Made by a program: the position numbers and the translations under genes
Shown here: positions 45,022 to 54,070 of the stretch, piece after piece
How positions within the stretch are numbered: position 1 is the first letter of the stretch
How the letters are laid out: each line of letters starts with the position of its first letter
NCBI RefSeq assembly: GCF_900129325.1
Contig: NZ_FQUP01000003.1
Location: 1 to 64,000, forward strand
Direction of reading: 5' to 3'
DNA: 64,000 nucleotides
DNA from: Kaistia soli DSM 19436
GTDB lineage: Bacteria; Pseudomonadota; Alphaproteobacteria; Rhizobiales; Kaistiaceae
The notes under the pieces: generated by a model
What the model was told of the DNA's origin: nothing
Databases searched by the model: none
The model's input: only the letters and a program-made list of their open reading frames with translations

Positions 45022-46185
45022 ATGTCCGATAGCCGCCGCATCATGGCGATCTTCTTCATCCAGTCGATCGCCATGGGAAGCTGGTTTCCCCGCATCCCCG
45101 AGGTTCAGGCGGCGCTGGGTCTTGGTCCGGCGCAACTGGCGCTGGCGCTTCTCGGCATGCCGATCGGCCTCCTGCTGACGCTGCCATTTGCTGGGCGGGT
45201 CGTCGCAAAGATCGGCGCGCGCACAGCGATCATGGGCGGATTCCTGGTGTTTCTCGTGCTGGCGCCGCTGCCGGCCTTTGCCTGGAACCTGCCCAGTCTC
45301 TTCTTCGCGCTCCTGGTCGTCGGGACGGCGGTCTCGGGTCTCGAACTTGGAATGAACGTCGCCGCGGACGCGATCGAGCACGCTGCCGGCGCGAAGATCA
45401 TGAGTACTTGCCACGGCTTCTGGAGCCTCGGCCAGATGGTCGGCAGTCTGGTCGGTGTCGCCTTCGCGGCGCTGGCCGTGCCGGTCAGTGGTTCGCTCGT
45501 CACCGTCTCGCTCATCCTGCTTGGCCCGGCGCTCTGGCTCGGCTTAACGCTGCCGCGACTGCCAGACGCCGTCAGTCACGCCGCTGAGCCACGCCGCGAC
45601 TGGCCGGGCCCATCGAAAGCGCTGATCGGTCTCTGCATCTTCGTGTTCGGCATTGCGATGGCGGAAGGCGCGGCCGCCGACTGGTCTGCGGTGTTCCTGC
45701 GCGACATCATCGGCGCGCCGCTCGCGCAGGCCGGCTTCGGCTACACCGCCTATGCCTTCGCGATCGCGGCCGGGCGCTTCCTCGGCGACCGTCTTTCGAC
45801 GCGGTTCGGGCCGGTGATGCTTGCCCGCTTCTGTGGCGCCGTGACGATCATTGGGATCGGCATCGTCGTTACGAGCTCGGGTGCGCTGCAGGCGATGATC
45901 GGACTTGCCGCGCTCGGCTTCGGCTGTTCGGTCGGCTTCCCGCTTGGCGTCACGGCTGCGGCGCGTCTCGGCGACCGGCCCGCGGCGCCGAATGTCGCGC
46001 TCCTGTCGCTGTTCGCGCTGTTTGGCTTCCTGGTCGGCGCGCCGATGATCGGCTTCGTCGCGCAGCATCTCGACTTGCGCTTCGGCCTCGCGATGCTGTT
46101 GCCGCCGCTTTTTCTCAGCGTCGCGCTGGCCAGCGGCTTGCGTCCGCACCGCACGGCTGGTGAACTCGCGGCTGCCCGCGCCTGA
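45022..46185 (+). CDS. MFS transporter (second of a tandem pair)
   Basis: A 387-residue major facilitator protein 38 bp after its paralog. Shared landmarks are LELGMNVAADAIEHAAG, STCHGFWSLGQMVGS, ADWSAVFLRDI and DRLSTRFGPVMLARF. The paralog has nearly the same sequence at each of these points, so the pair arose by duplication and then diverged. About 12 membrane helices are visible. The substrate is unknown. The start ATG lies in a short gap without a strong ribosome site. Confidence 0.9.
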   Translation: MSDSRRIMAIFFIQSIAMGSWFPRIPEVQAALGLGPAQLALALLGMPIGLLLTLPFAGRVVAKIGARTAIMGGFLVFLVLAPLPAFAWNLPSLFFALLVVGTAVSGLELGMNVAADAIEHAAGAKIMSTCHGFWSLGQMVGSLVGVAFAALAVPVSGSLVTVSLILLGPALWLGLTLPRLPDAVSHAAEPRRDWPGPSKALIGLCIFVFGIAMAEGAAADWSAVFLRDIIGAPLAQAGFGYTAYAFAIAAGRFLGDRLSTRFGPVMLARFCGAVTIIGIGIVVTSSGALQAMIGLAALGFGCSVGFPLGVTAAARLGDRPAAPNVALLSLFALFGFLVGAPMIGFVAQHLDLRFGLAMLLPPLFLSVALASGLRPHRTAGELAAARA

Positions 46186-46211
46186 TGGCGGGATCATCGG
46201 AGGAGAGGTTC

Positions 46212-47195
46212 ATGACCCGAGCGATCCGTATCCATGCGCAAGGCGGTCCCGAGGCGCTGCGCTTCGAAGCCGTCGAGGTCGGAGCACCCGGGCCGGGCGA
46301 GGTCCGGCTCCGGCATACGGCGATCGGGCTCAACTTCATCGACGTCTATCACCGCTCCGGCCTCTATCCGCCGCCGCAGCCTCTGCCCTTCGTGCCGGGC
46401 AGCGAAGGTGTCGGCATCGTCGAAGCTGTGGGTGAGGGCATTGCCGACATCAAGGTCGGCGACCGGGTCGGCTATGCCGGCCCGACGGGCGCCTACAGCG
46501 AGGAGAGGATCATCACGGCCGAGCGGCTAGTGCCGGTCCCTGACGGAATCGACGACGCCATCGCGGCATCGGTGCTGTTGAAGGGACTCACGGCGCGCTA
46601 TCTGCTGCGCCAAACCTATGTCGTCACGCCGCAGACAGTGCTGCTGTTCCACGCTGCGGCCGGCGGTGTCGGCTCAATCGCCTGCCAATGGGCCGCGGCG
46701 CTCGGCGCGACGGTCATCGGGACGGCCGGCTCGGCTCAAAAGGCGGCTCGCGCCCATACGCTCGGTTGCGACCATGTGATCAATTATCGCGAGGAGGACT
46801 TCGTCCAGCGGGTCACTGACATCACGGACGGCGCCAAATGCGATGTCGTCTATGATTCGGTTGGCAAGGACACGTTTATCGGGTCGCTCGACTGCCTGAA
46901 GCCGCGCGGCATGCTGGTATCGTTCGGTAATTCCTCGGGTGCCGTACCGCCTTTCGAGATGAACCTGCTGCAGCGCAAGGGCTCGCTCTACGCGACGCGG
47001 CCGACCCTCGGCCACTATGTCGCGAAGCGGTCCGAATTGCTCGACGCGGCTGCTGATCTCTTCGAGATGATTCTCTCCGGGAAGGTTCGCATCGACGCGC
47101 CGGAGCGTTTTCCGCTTGCCGACGCCGCGAAGGCGCAGACTGCGCTCGAAACCCGTCGCACCCAGGGTTCCGTCGTGCTCATCCCCCACCACTGA
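46212..47195 (+). CDS. qor: quinone oxidoreductase (zinc-independent MDR family)
   Basis: A 327-residue medium-chain reductase from the ATG at 46212, preceded by GGAGAGG; an ATG 27 bp upstream is less likely. GSEGVGIVEAVGEG is the alcohol dehydrogenase-like core. LFHAAAGGVGSIACQWA is the NADPH-binding loop. The zinc ligands of alcohol dehydrogenases are missing, as in quinone reductases. It reduces quinones by one electron or acts on aldehydes or enones. It shares direction with the MFS pair and precedes the urate cluster by 119 bp. Confidence 0.92.
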   Translation: MTRAIRIHAQGGPEALRFEAVEVGAPGPGEVRLRHTAIGLNFIDVYHRSGLYPPPQPLPFVPGSEGVGIVEAVGEGIADIKVGDRVGYAGPTGAYSEERIITAERLVPVPDGIDDAIAASVLLKGLTARYLLRQTYVVTPQTVLLFHAAAGGVGSIACQWAAALGATVIGTAGSAQKAARAHTLGCDHVINYREEDFVQRVTDITDGAKCDVVYDSVGKDTFIGSLDCLKPRGMLVSFGNSSGAVPPFEMNLLQRKGSLYATRPTLGHYVAKRSELLDAAADLFEMILSGKVRIDAPERFPLADAAKAQTALETRRTQGSVVLIPHH

Positions 47196-47314
47196 CCGCC
47201 GCATGCGGACATTCTGCCGCCATTGCGTGCAGCTCCGGAATGATTGTACGATTTGATTAAGGCTTGTGCAGCTTCAGCTGTGCCGGCCTCAGGCATGTCT
47301 TGCATGGAGTTCGA

Positions 47315-47665
47315 ATGGGCCGCCTCACGACGCATGTTCTCGACACGGCGGCAGGCCGCCCGGCGGCCGGTCTGAAGATCGAGCTCTATCGCCTTGATCA
47401 AGAACGACATCTCGTCCGATCGGCTGTGACGAATCCCGACGGTCGGATCGACGGTCCGTTGCTGGAAGGCGACGATTTCTCGACGGGTGTTTACGAGCTC
47501 GTCTTCCATGCCGGCGACTATCTGAAGCGCGGCGCCATCGCCCTGCCGGACCCGGCCTTTCTCGACGTTATCCCGATCCGTTTTGGGATCGCAGAGCCCG
47601 GCCAGCACTATCATGTGCCGCTGCTGATTTCGCCCTTCGGCTATTCAACCTATCGCGGCAGCTGA
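47315..47665 (+). CDS. uraH: 5-hydroxyisourate hydrolase
   Basis: A 116-residue transthyretin-like protein from the ATG at 47315; a longer frame upstream is not supported. It has the N-terminal signature [19 protein letters not shown] with the active-site His, a middle Arg ([11 protein letters not shown]), and the defining C-terminal YRGS in FGYSTYRGS. It opens the ring of 5-hydroxyisourate, the product of urate oxidation, to OHCU. It is the first gene of the purine cluster, and xdhA follows after 5 bp. Its partner enzymes PuuD and UraD are encoded about 10 kb downstream in the same direction. Confidence 0.95.
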   Translation: MGRLTTHVLDTAAGRPAAGLKIELYRLDQERHLVRSAVTNPDGRIDGPLLEGDDFSTGVYELVFHAGDYLKRGAIALPDPAFLDVIPIRFGIAEPGQHYHVPLLISPFGYSTYRGS

Positions 47666-47670
47666 CCTTC

Positions 47671-49155
47671 ATGCGCGACACCATTCGATTCATCCGCCGC
47701 GGGGGCATTGTCGAGGTCGGTAACTTCGATCCGATGGCGATGCTGCTCGACCATCTGCGTCTCGAGGAAGGCGCGAAGGGCACCAAGGAGGGGTGCGGCG
47801 AGGGCGATTGCGGCGCCTGCACCGTCGCGATCGGCCGTTGCCGCAATGGCGAGGTCGTCTACGAGCCGGTCAACGCCTGCATTCAGCTGCTCGGCATGGT
47901 CGACGGCACGGAAGTGGTGGCCATCGAGGATCTGGCCGAGGGCGATGTGCTGCACCCGATCCAGCAGGCGATGGTCGATCGGCACGGCTCGCAATGCGGA
48001 TTCTGCACGCCAGGCTTCGTCATGAGCCTCTTCGCGCTGTTCCACGCCAGCCAAGGACCGGTGACGCGCGGCGAGATCAATGACTGGATCGCTGGCAATC
48101 TCTGCCGCTGTACCGGGTATCGGCCGATCGTCGATGCCGCGCTTGAGGCCTCCGGTGCGCCCCGCGCGGACAAGTTCCACAAGGCGAGCGCCGATACCGC
48201 CGGTATCCTGCAATTCCTTGCCGACGACCGCGATCTCTTCATCGGTGATGACGATCGTTTCTTTGCCGCGCCGGCCTCGGTCGATGCGCTGGCCGCGCTC
48301 TACCAGAAGCACCCGACGGCAGTCATCGTTGCCGGCGCGACCGATGTCGGGCTGTGGATCACCAAACAGCTGCGCGATATCCCGAAGATCATCCATATCG
48401 GCCGTGTCGCCGGGATGAACCGCATCGAGGACACCGGCCGCGAAATCCTGATCGGCGCCACCGCGACCTTCGCCAATGCCGAGCCTTATATGCGGGCCAT
48501 CGATCCCGACCTCGGCGAACTGTTCCGCCGCATCGGCTCCAAGCAGGTCCGCGCCAGCGGCACCGTGGGCGGCAACGTCGCCAACGGCTCGCCGATCGGG
48601 GATTCGCCACCGGCGCTGATCGCGCTCGGTGCGACCATGGAACTCCGGCGTGGAGATCGCGCCCGCGCCATCCCGCTCGAGGATTTCTTCATCGATTACG
48701 GCAAGCAGAACCGCGCCTCGGGCGAGTTCGTCACTGGACTGCTGGTGCCGCGTCTGCGCGAGGACCAGGTGTTCCGCTGCTACAAGGTGACGAAGCGCTT
48801 CGACCAGGACATCTCGGCCGTGATGGGCGCCTTCCGCTTCACGCTCGACGCGGATGGTCTCATTCGCGAGACGCGCATCGCCTATGGCGGAATGGCGGGA
48901 ACGCCCAAGCGGGCGAAGGGTGCCGAAGCCGCGCTGAATGGCGCTGCGATCCGCGATTCGGCGGCATGGTCGAAGGCCTTCGCGGCGCTGCGCGAGGATT
49001 ACGCGCCGCTCGATGATCACCGCGCCAGCGCGGCCTATCGGGCCGAAATCGCGCATGCGCTGCTCGGCAAGGCGCTTCTGGAGGCAGCGGGCACGTCGAC
49101 GGCGCGCACGCGTATCGTCGGCCGTCGCGAGGAGGCAGCTGATGCCGCCGAGTGA
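47671..49155 (+). CDS. xdhA: xanthine dehydrogenase small subunit (2Fe-2S and FAD)
   Basis: A 494-residue subunit of the bacterial xanthine dehydrogenase. The plant-type 2Fe-2S cluster is held by Cys42, Cys47, Cys50 and Cys70. The second cluster is held by Cys109, Cys112, Cys145 and Cys147 (CGFCTPGFV and NLCRCTGYRPI). The FAD domain spans about 195-370 with VIVAGATDVGLWITKQ and ASGTVGGNVANGSPIGDSPP in adjoining motifs. The C-terminal CO-dehydrogenase-flavoprotein-like domain ends the chain. It passes electrons from the Mo site to NAD+. xdhB starts before its stop (14-bp overlap). Confidence 0.97.
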   Translation: MRDTIRFIRRGGIVEVGNFDPMAMLLDHLRLEEGAKGTKEGCGEGDCGACTVAIGRCRNGEVVYEPVNACIQLLGMVDGTEVVAIEDLAEGDVLHPIQQAMVDRHGSQCGFCTPGFVMSLFALFHASQGPVTRGEINDWIAGNLCRCTGYRPIVDAALEASGAPRADKFHKASADTAGILQFLADDRDLFIGDDDRFFAAPASVDALAALYQKHPTAVIVAGATDVGLWITKQLRDIPKIIHIGRVAGMNRIEDTGREILIGATATFANAEPYMRAIDPDLGELFRRIGSKQVRASGTVGGNVANGSPIGDSPPALIALGATMELRRGDRARAIPLEDFFIDYGKQNRASGEFVTGLLVPRLREDQVFRCYKVTKRFDQDISAVMGAFRFTLDADGLIRETRIAYGGMAGTPKRAKGAEAALNGAAIRDSAAWSKAFAALREDYAPLDDHRASAAYRAEIAHALLGKALLEAAGTSTARTRIVGRREEAADAAE

Positions 49156-51463
49156 AACCCTGATCCCCGAGGCCGAACTGCAGGTTGTCCGCAAGTCGCT
49201 GCCGCATGACAGCGCGCCGCGCCATGTGACGGGCTCGGCTGCCTATATCGATGATATCCGCGAGCCCCAAGGGACGCTGCATATCGCACCCGGCTACGCA
49301 CCGATCGCGTCGGGGAGGATCACCGCGCTCGATCTCTCCGCCGTCCGCGCCGCGCCCGGTGTCGTCGCCGTCATGACGGCCGAGGACATTCCGGGCGCCA
49401 ACGACATCTCGCCAAAGCTTGTCGGCGACGATCCGGCGCTGGCCGTGGGCGAGATCCGCTTCCACGGCCAGGTCGTTTTCATCGTCATTGCCGAGACACG
49501 CGATCTGGCCCGTCGTGCAACGCGCAAGGCGAAATACACCACCGAAGCGGCGGTCCCGGTCATCGATGTCAGCGAGGCGAGCGAACTCGTCCTGCCGGAA
49601 TACGCCTTCGTGCAGGGCGATCCAGACGCGGCACTGGAGGCGGCGCCGGTCAGCTTTTCGGACACGTTCCGCATTGGCGGGCAGGAGCACTTCTATCTCG
49701 AGGGGCAGATCGCCATGGCGGTGCCGGGCGAGGCGGGCGAGATGTTCGTCTATTCCTCGACGCAGCATCCGAGCGAGGTGCAGCATCTCGTCGCCCACGC
49801 GCTGCATCTGCCCTCGAGCGCCGTCACGGTCGAAATCCGCCGCATGGGCGGGGCCTTCGGCGGCAAGGAGAGTCAGGCCTCGCAATGGGCCGTGCTCGCG
49901 GCGCTTGCCGCCTGGAAGACCGGCGCGCCCTGCAAGATGCGGCTCGACCGCGACGACGACATGATGATGACCGGCAAGCGGCACGACTTCCGCGTCGGCT
50001 ATCGCGTCGGCCATGACGAGGCAGGGGTGCTGCAGTCGGTCGATGTCACCTTCGACGCGCGTTGCGGACATTCGGAAGACCTGTCGATGGGCGTCGTCGA
50101 CCGGACGATGTTCCATGCCGACAATTCCTATTTCTATCCGCAGACCCGCATTCTGACGCGGCGCTATCGCACTAACACCTGCTCGAACACGGCCTTCCGC
50201 GGCTTCGGCGGCCCACAGGGCATGGTGTTCGCCGAGCGGATGATGGACCAGATCGCCTATCGGCTCGGCATGGACCCGCTCGATGTCCGCAAGGCCAATT
50301 TCTACGCTGGCCGCGGCCGAGACCTGACACCCTATGGGCAGCAGGTCTCGGACAATCTGCTGCATGAGCTTGTCGCCGAGTTGGAAGCCGATTGCGATTA
50401 TCGCGCGCGCCGCGCCGAGATCGCCGCGTGGAACGCCGAAAGCCGCATCCTGAAAAGGGGGCTGGCGCTGACGCCCGTGAAATTCGGCATCTCCTTCACG
50501 CTGATGCCGCTCAACCAGGCCGGCGCTCTGGTGCATCTCTATCGCGATGGTTCGCTGCATCTGAACCATGGCGGCACCGAGATGGGGCAGGGCTTGTTCC
50601 TCAAGGTGGCGCAGGTCGTGGCTGAAGAGTTCGGCGTCGACATGGGCAAGGTCGCGATCACCGCGACCCGCACCGATAAGGTGCCGAACACCTCGCCGAC
50701 GGCTGCTTCTTCCGGCACGGACCTCAATGCCATGGCGGCGCTCGCGGCCTGTGGCGAGATCAAGGACCGGCTGTTCGCCTTTATCGAGCAGAAGTGGCGC
50801 GTGCGCCGCGATCAGGTCCGCTTCCGCGACAACCGTGTGTTCTTCGGCAACCAGTCCCTTAGCCTGGCCGAGCTTGCCAGCGCTGCCTATGCCGAGCGCA
50901 TCCAGCTTTCCTCGGCCGGCTATTACCGCACACCGATCATCGCCTGGAACCGCGACAAGGCCGAGGGGCGGCCGTTCCTCTATTACGCCTATGGTGCCTC
51001 CTGCTCCGAGGTCACCATCGACACCATGACGGGCGAGATGAAAGTCGATCGTGTCGACGTGCTGCATGATGTCGGCAAGTCCCTCAATCCGGCCATCGAT
51101 ATCGGCCAGATCGAGGGTGGCTTCGTTCAGGGCATGGGCTGGCTGACGACGGAAGAGCTGGTCTGGGACAAGCAGGGGCGGCTCAGGACGCACGCGCCGT
51201 CGACCTACAAGATCCCGACGGCGTCCGATATTCCGGAGCATTTCGTCGTCAAGCTGTTCCAGTCCGAGGGCGCGCGCGAGAAGACAATCTATCGCTCCAA
51301 GGCGGTCGGCGAGCCGCCTCTGATGCTGCCGATCTCCGTCTGGTGCGCCGTCGCCAATGCGATCGCCTCGCTCGGGCCGGGCGTCGTTCCCGATCTCGAC
51401 GCGCCCGCGACGCCGGAGGCGATCATGAAGGCGGTGAGGGGAGCGCGCTCGGGAGGGAATTGA
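49142..51463 (+). CDS. xdhB: xanthine dehydrogenase large subunit (molybdenum cofactor)
   Basis: A 773-residue catalytic subunit that oxidises hypoxanthine and xanthine to urate at the Mo-pterin. The substrate-binding Glu is in GGQEHFYLEGQ, the second in GRRMGGAFGGKES-type context (read MGGAFGGKESQ), and the Arg in NTAFRGFGGPQGM. The catalytic base is Glu724 in AVGEPPLML. These match the R. capsulatus XdhB residues for purines rather than aldehyde oxidases. The ATG at 49142 sits inside the end of xdhA, and the stop shares its last base with the xdhC start. Confidence 0.97.
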   Translation: MPPSETLIPEAELQVVRKSLPHDSAPRHVTGSAAYIDDIREPQGTLHIAPGYAPIASGRITALDLSAVRAAPGVVAVMTAEDIPGANDISPKLVGDDPALAVGEIRFHGQVVFIVIAETRDLARRATRKAKYTTEAAVPVIDVSEASELVLPEYAFVQGDPDAALEAAPVSFSDTFRIGGQEHFYLEGQIAMAVPGEAGEMFVYSSTQHPSEVQHLVAHALHLPSSAVTVEIRRMGGAFGGKESQASQWAVLAALAAWKTGAPCKMRLDRDDDMMMTGKRHDFRVGYRVGHDEAGVLQSVDVTFDARCGHSEDLSMGVVDRTMFHADNSYFYPQTRILTRRYRTNTCSNTAFRGFGGPQGMVFAERMMDQIAYRLGMDPLDVRKANFYAGRGRDLTPYGQQVSDNLLHELVAELEADCDYRARRAEIAAWNAESRILKRGLALTPVKFGISFTLMPLNQAGALVHLYRDGSLHLNHGGTEMGQGLFLKVAQVVAEEFGVDMGKVAITATRTDKVPNTSPTAASSGTDLNAMAALAACGEIKDRLFAFIEQKWRVRRDQVRFRDNRVFFGNQSLSLAELASAAYAERIQLSSAGYYRTPIIAWNRDKAEGRPFLYYAYGASCSEVTIDTMTGEMKVDRVDVLHDVGKSLNPAIDIGQIEGGFVQGMGWLTTEELVWDKQGRLRTHAPSTYKIPTASDIPEHFVVKLFQSEGAREKTIYRSKAVGEPPLMLPISVWCAVANAIASLGPGVVPDLDAPATPEAIMKAVRGARSGGN

Positions 51464-52476
51464 TGCTGGTCTGGCAACGTCTCCTCGATGCGATCGACCG
51501 TCACGGCAGAGCTGCCATGGCGAGCCTGGTGGAGACACGCGGATCGGCGCCGCGCGAAGCAGGGGCACGGCTGTTGGTCATGCCGGACGGCGGCTTCAGC
51601 GGCACGATCGGCGGCGGCACGCTCGAATGGCGTGCGATCGCCGAGGCACAGCGGCTCCTGGCGCGGGAGCCGGCATCCGGCCTCCAGATATCCTCGATCG
51701 CGCTTGGACCGGAGCTTGGCCAGTGTTGTGGCGGCCGGGTCGAGCTGGCGTTGGAGATCTTCGGCTCCGAGCGACGCGACGAGGTCGGCCGGCTTGCCGA
51801 GTTAGAAGCGGCCGGGCCGTTCCGAACCCGCGCAACGCTCTCCAAGACCAGTGATCGGCTGACGCGCCAGGTGGTTGAGGACGGCAGCGTTGAGATCGGA
51901 GGCGCCCGTATCGACCATGGCACGCTGGAAGAGGGGTTTGGTGAGGAGCGACGGGCGCTGTTCCTGTTTGGCTCCGGCCATGTTGGTCGCGCGCTGGTGC
52001 TCGCGCTGGCGCCGCTGCCCTTTGCGGTGACGTGGATCGATCCGCGGCCCGATGCCTTTCCCGCTCTTGTTCCGGCCAATTGCCGCTGTGTTCAGCAATC
52101 CGATGCACCCGAAGCCCTTTCAGCCGCGCCGGACGGGGCGTTCGTTCTGATCATGACGCATAGCCATGCACTCGATCTCGCCATTGTGCACAAAGCTTTG
52201 GCAGATGAGCGCTTTGCTTATGTCGGCCTGATCGGCAGCGCTTCGAAGCGGGCCCGGTTCTCGCGGCTGCTCGGCGAAGCGGGGGTCGGCGCGGCCGGCA
52301 TTGCCCGAATGGCCTGCCCAATCGGCATTCCCGGCATTCGTTCCAAGCTGCCGGCGGTCATCGCCGCGTCGGTGGCATCAGACTTGCTAATTCGTGACGA
52401 GGCGGCGCGCGGGGCGATCCCGATCGAGGCTGACCCGCATCGTCAGGCATCGCTCCGTTCGCCGAGAGGAAGCTGA
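51463..52476 (+). CDS. xdhC: xanthine dehydrogenase accessory protein XdhC
   Basis: A 337-residue maturation factor that binds the sulfurated molybdenum cofactor and inserts it into XdhB. Motifs: MPDGGFSGTIGGGTLEW and ALGPELGQCCGGRVEL in the N-terminal XdhC domain, then a Rossmann-like second half with FLFGSGHVGRALVLAL. The ATG shares the last A of the xdhB TGA. The pair of adjacent Cys (QCCGG) is the place where the cofactor sulfur may be handled. The next gene, an ABC ATPase, begins one base after its stop. Confidence 0.95.
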   Translation: MLVWQRLLDAIDRHGRAAMASLVETRGSAPREAGARLLVMPDGGFSGTIGGGTLEWRAIAEAQRLLAREPASGLQISSIALGPELGQCCGGRVELALEIFGSERRDEVGRLAELEAAGPFRTRATLSKTSDRLTRQVVEDGSVEIGGARIDHGTLEEGFGEERRALFLFGSGHVGRALVLALAPLPFAVTWIDPRPDAFPALVPANCRCVQQSDAPEALSAAPDGAFVLIMTHSHALDLAIVHKALADERFAYVGLIGSASKRARFSRLLGEAGVGAAGIARMACPIGIPGIRSKLPAVIAASVASDLLIRDEAARGAIPIEADPHRQASLRSPRGS

Positions 52477-52477
52477 A

Positions 52478-54070
52478 TTGGAACCCAAAATCGCTGGCCG
52501 CCGGACGCGGCCGGAGAGCGGTGCCCTCATCCAGGCGATCGGCATCACCAAGCTGTTCGGCAGCTTCAAGGCCAATGACTCCGTTGACCTGACGATCAGG
52601 CCCGGCGAGATTCATGCGCTGCTCGGCGAGAACGGCGCCGGCAAGTCGACGCTGGTGAAGATACTCTACGGCTCGCTGCAGCCGAGCGAGGGCGAGATCC
52701 GCTGGAAGGGACAGCCGGTGCGCATCGCCAGCCCCTCGGCGGCGCGCAAGCTGGGCATCGGCATGGTGTTCCAGCATTTCTCGCTGTTCGATGCGCTGAC
52801 CGTCACAGAAAACATCGCGCTGGCGCTCAGCGACCGCTCCAATCGCACGGCGCTCGCCAAGGAGATCGAGAAAGTCTCGCTCGAATACGGCCTGCCGCTC
52901 AATCCGGCTTCGCGCATCGTCGATCTTTCGGTCGGCGAACGGCAGCGGGTGGAGATTGTGCGCTGCCTGCTGCAGAATCCGGAACTCCTGATCATGGACG
53001 AGCCGACTTCGGTGCTGACGCCGCAGGAGGCGGACGATCTGTTCCAGACGCTCGACCGGCTGACGGCGCGTGGCTGTGCTGTGCTTTACATCAGCCATCG
53101 CCTCGAAGAAGTGAAGCAGATCTGCCATCACGCGACGATCCTCCGCCTCGGCAAGGTCGTCGCCGAATGCGACCCGCAGCAGGAGACGGCCTCGCAGCTC
53201 GCCAGCCTGATGGTCGGTGCCGATGTCCACGTGCTGTCCTCGGACACGCCGCCGCCGACATCCGCCAAGACGCGTCTTTCGGTGCGCAATCTGTCGCTGC
53301 CCGAGCCGCATCCCTTTGCCGTCGCGCTGCACGACATCTCGCTTGATCTGAAGGCCGGTGAAATCGTCGGCATTGCCGGGATCGCTGGCAATGGTCAGGG
53401 CGAGTTCTTCGACGCGCTGTCGGGCGAGCGAACGACTGACCGGCCGGATACGGTTACGATCGATGGCAAGGCAGCCGGCAAGCTCGGCGTCACCGCGCGA
53501 CGCCGCCTCGGCGCCGCCTTCGTTCCCGAGGAGCGGATCGGGCACGGCGCTGTGCCGCGGCTGCGCCTTTCCGACAATGTCCTCCTGACGCGTCATGCCA
53601 CGGGCGACCAGTTGCTCCGGGTCGGCGTCATTGATTTTGGCGGCATGAAGACGCTCGCCGATCGGATCGGCCGTTCGTTCGATGTGCGGAAGTCCGCGGT
53701 CGATCCGGAAGCCGGGTCGCTCTCAGGCGGAAATCTGCAGAAATTCATCGTCGGTCGCGAAATCGACCGTCAGCCTTCGGTCCTTGTCGTCAGCCAGCCG
53801 ACCTGGGGCGTCGATGCCGGCGCAGCGGCCGTCATCCGGCAGGTGCTCATCGATCTCGCCCGGTCCGGCTCGGCGGTTCTCATCATCAGCCAGGATCTCG
53901 ACGAAATCTTCGAGATCGCCGACCGCGTGGCCGTCATATCGCGCGGTCATCTATCCGAGCCGGTACCGGCGCGCTCACTCACCCGCGAGCAGATTGGCCT
54001 GATGATGGCCGGGCTCGGCGAAGGCAAGCCTGTGGCCAAGAAGGAGACCGCGCATGCGCATCGTGCTTGA
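52478..54070 (+). CDS. ABC transporter ATPase, two-domain, for a BMP-dependent nucleoside/purine importer
   Basis: 530 residues from a TTG with a GAGAGGA site, beginning one base after the xdhC stop. The first ATPase half has Walker A GENGAGKST at 50-58, the signature SVGERQ at 151-156 and Walker B LLIMDEP at 170-176. The second half has a degenerate Walker A (GIAGNGQGEFFDALSG), LSGGNLQKF and a Walker B with LVVSQPTWGVD, where the catalytic Glu position is replaced by Gln (SQPTWG). This is the usual sugar/nucleoside two-domain arrangement. Together with two permeases and a BMP-type binding protein it makes an importer set inside the purine cluster. Confidence 0.94.
   Translation: MEPKIAGRRTRPESGALIQAIGITKLFGSFKANDSVDLTIRPGEIHALLGENGAGKSTLVKILYGSLQPSEGEIRWKGQPVRIASPSAARKLGIGMVFQHFSLFDALTVTENIALALSDRSNRTALAKEIEKVSLEYGLPLNPASRIVDLSVGERQRVEIVRCLLQNPELLIMDEPTSVLTPQEADDLFQTLDRLTARGCAVLYISHRLEEVKQICHHATILRLGKVVAECDPQQETASQLASLMVGADVHVLSSDTPPPTSAKTRLSVRNLSLPEPHPFAVALHDISLDLKAGEIVGIAGIAGNGQGEFFDALSGERTTDRPDTVTIDGKAAGKLGVTARRRLGAAFVPEERIGHGAVPRLRLSDNVLLTRHATGDQLLRVGVIDFGGMKTLADRIGRSFDVRKSAVDPEAGSLSGGNLQKFIVGREIDRQPSVLVVSQPTWGVDAGAAAVIRQVLIDLARSGSAVLIISQDLDEIFEIADRVAVISRGHLSEPVPARSLTREQIGLMMAGLGEGKPVAKKETAHAHRA

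Noticed and set aside
27513-47260. A shared 12-base word CGATTTGATTAA upstream of cysS (27513-27524) and of uraH (47249-47260)
   Set aside because: With 64 kb of sequence many 12-base matches arise by chance, the flanks do not match and the genes are unrelated.
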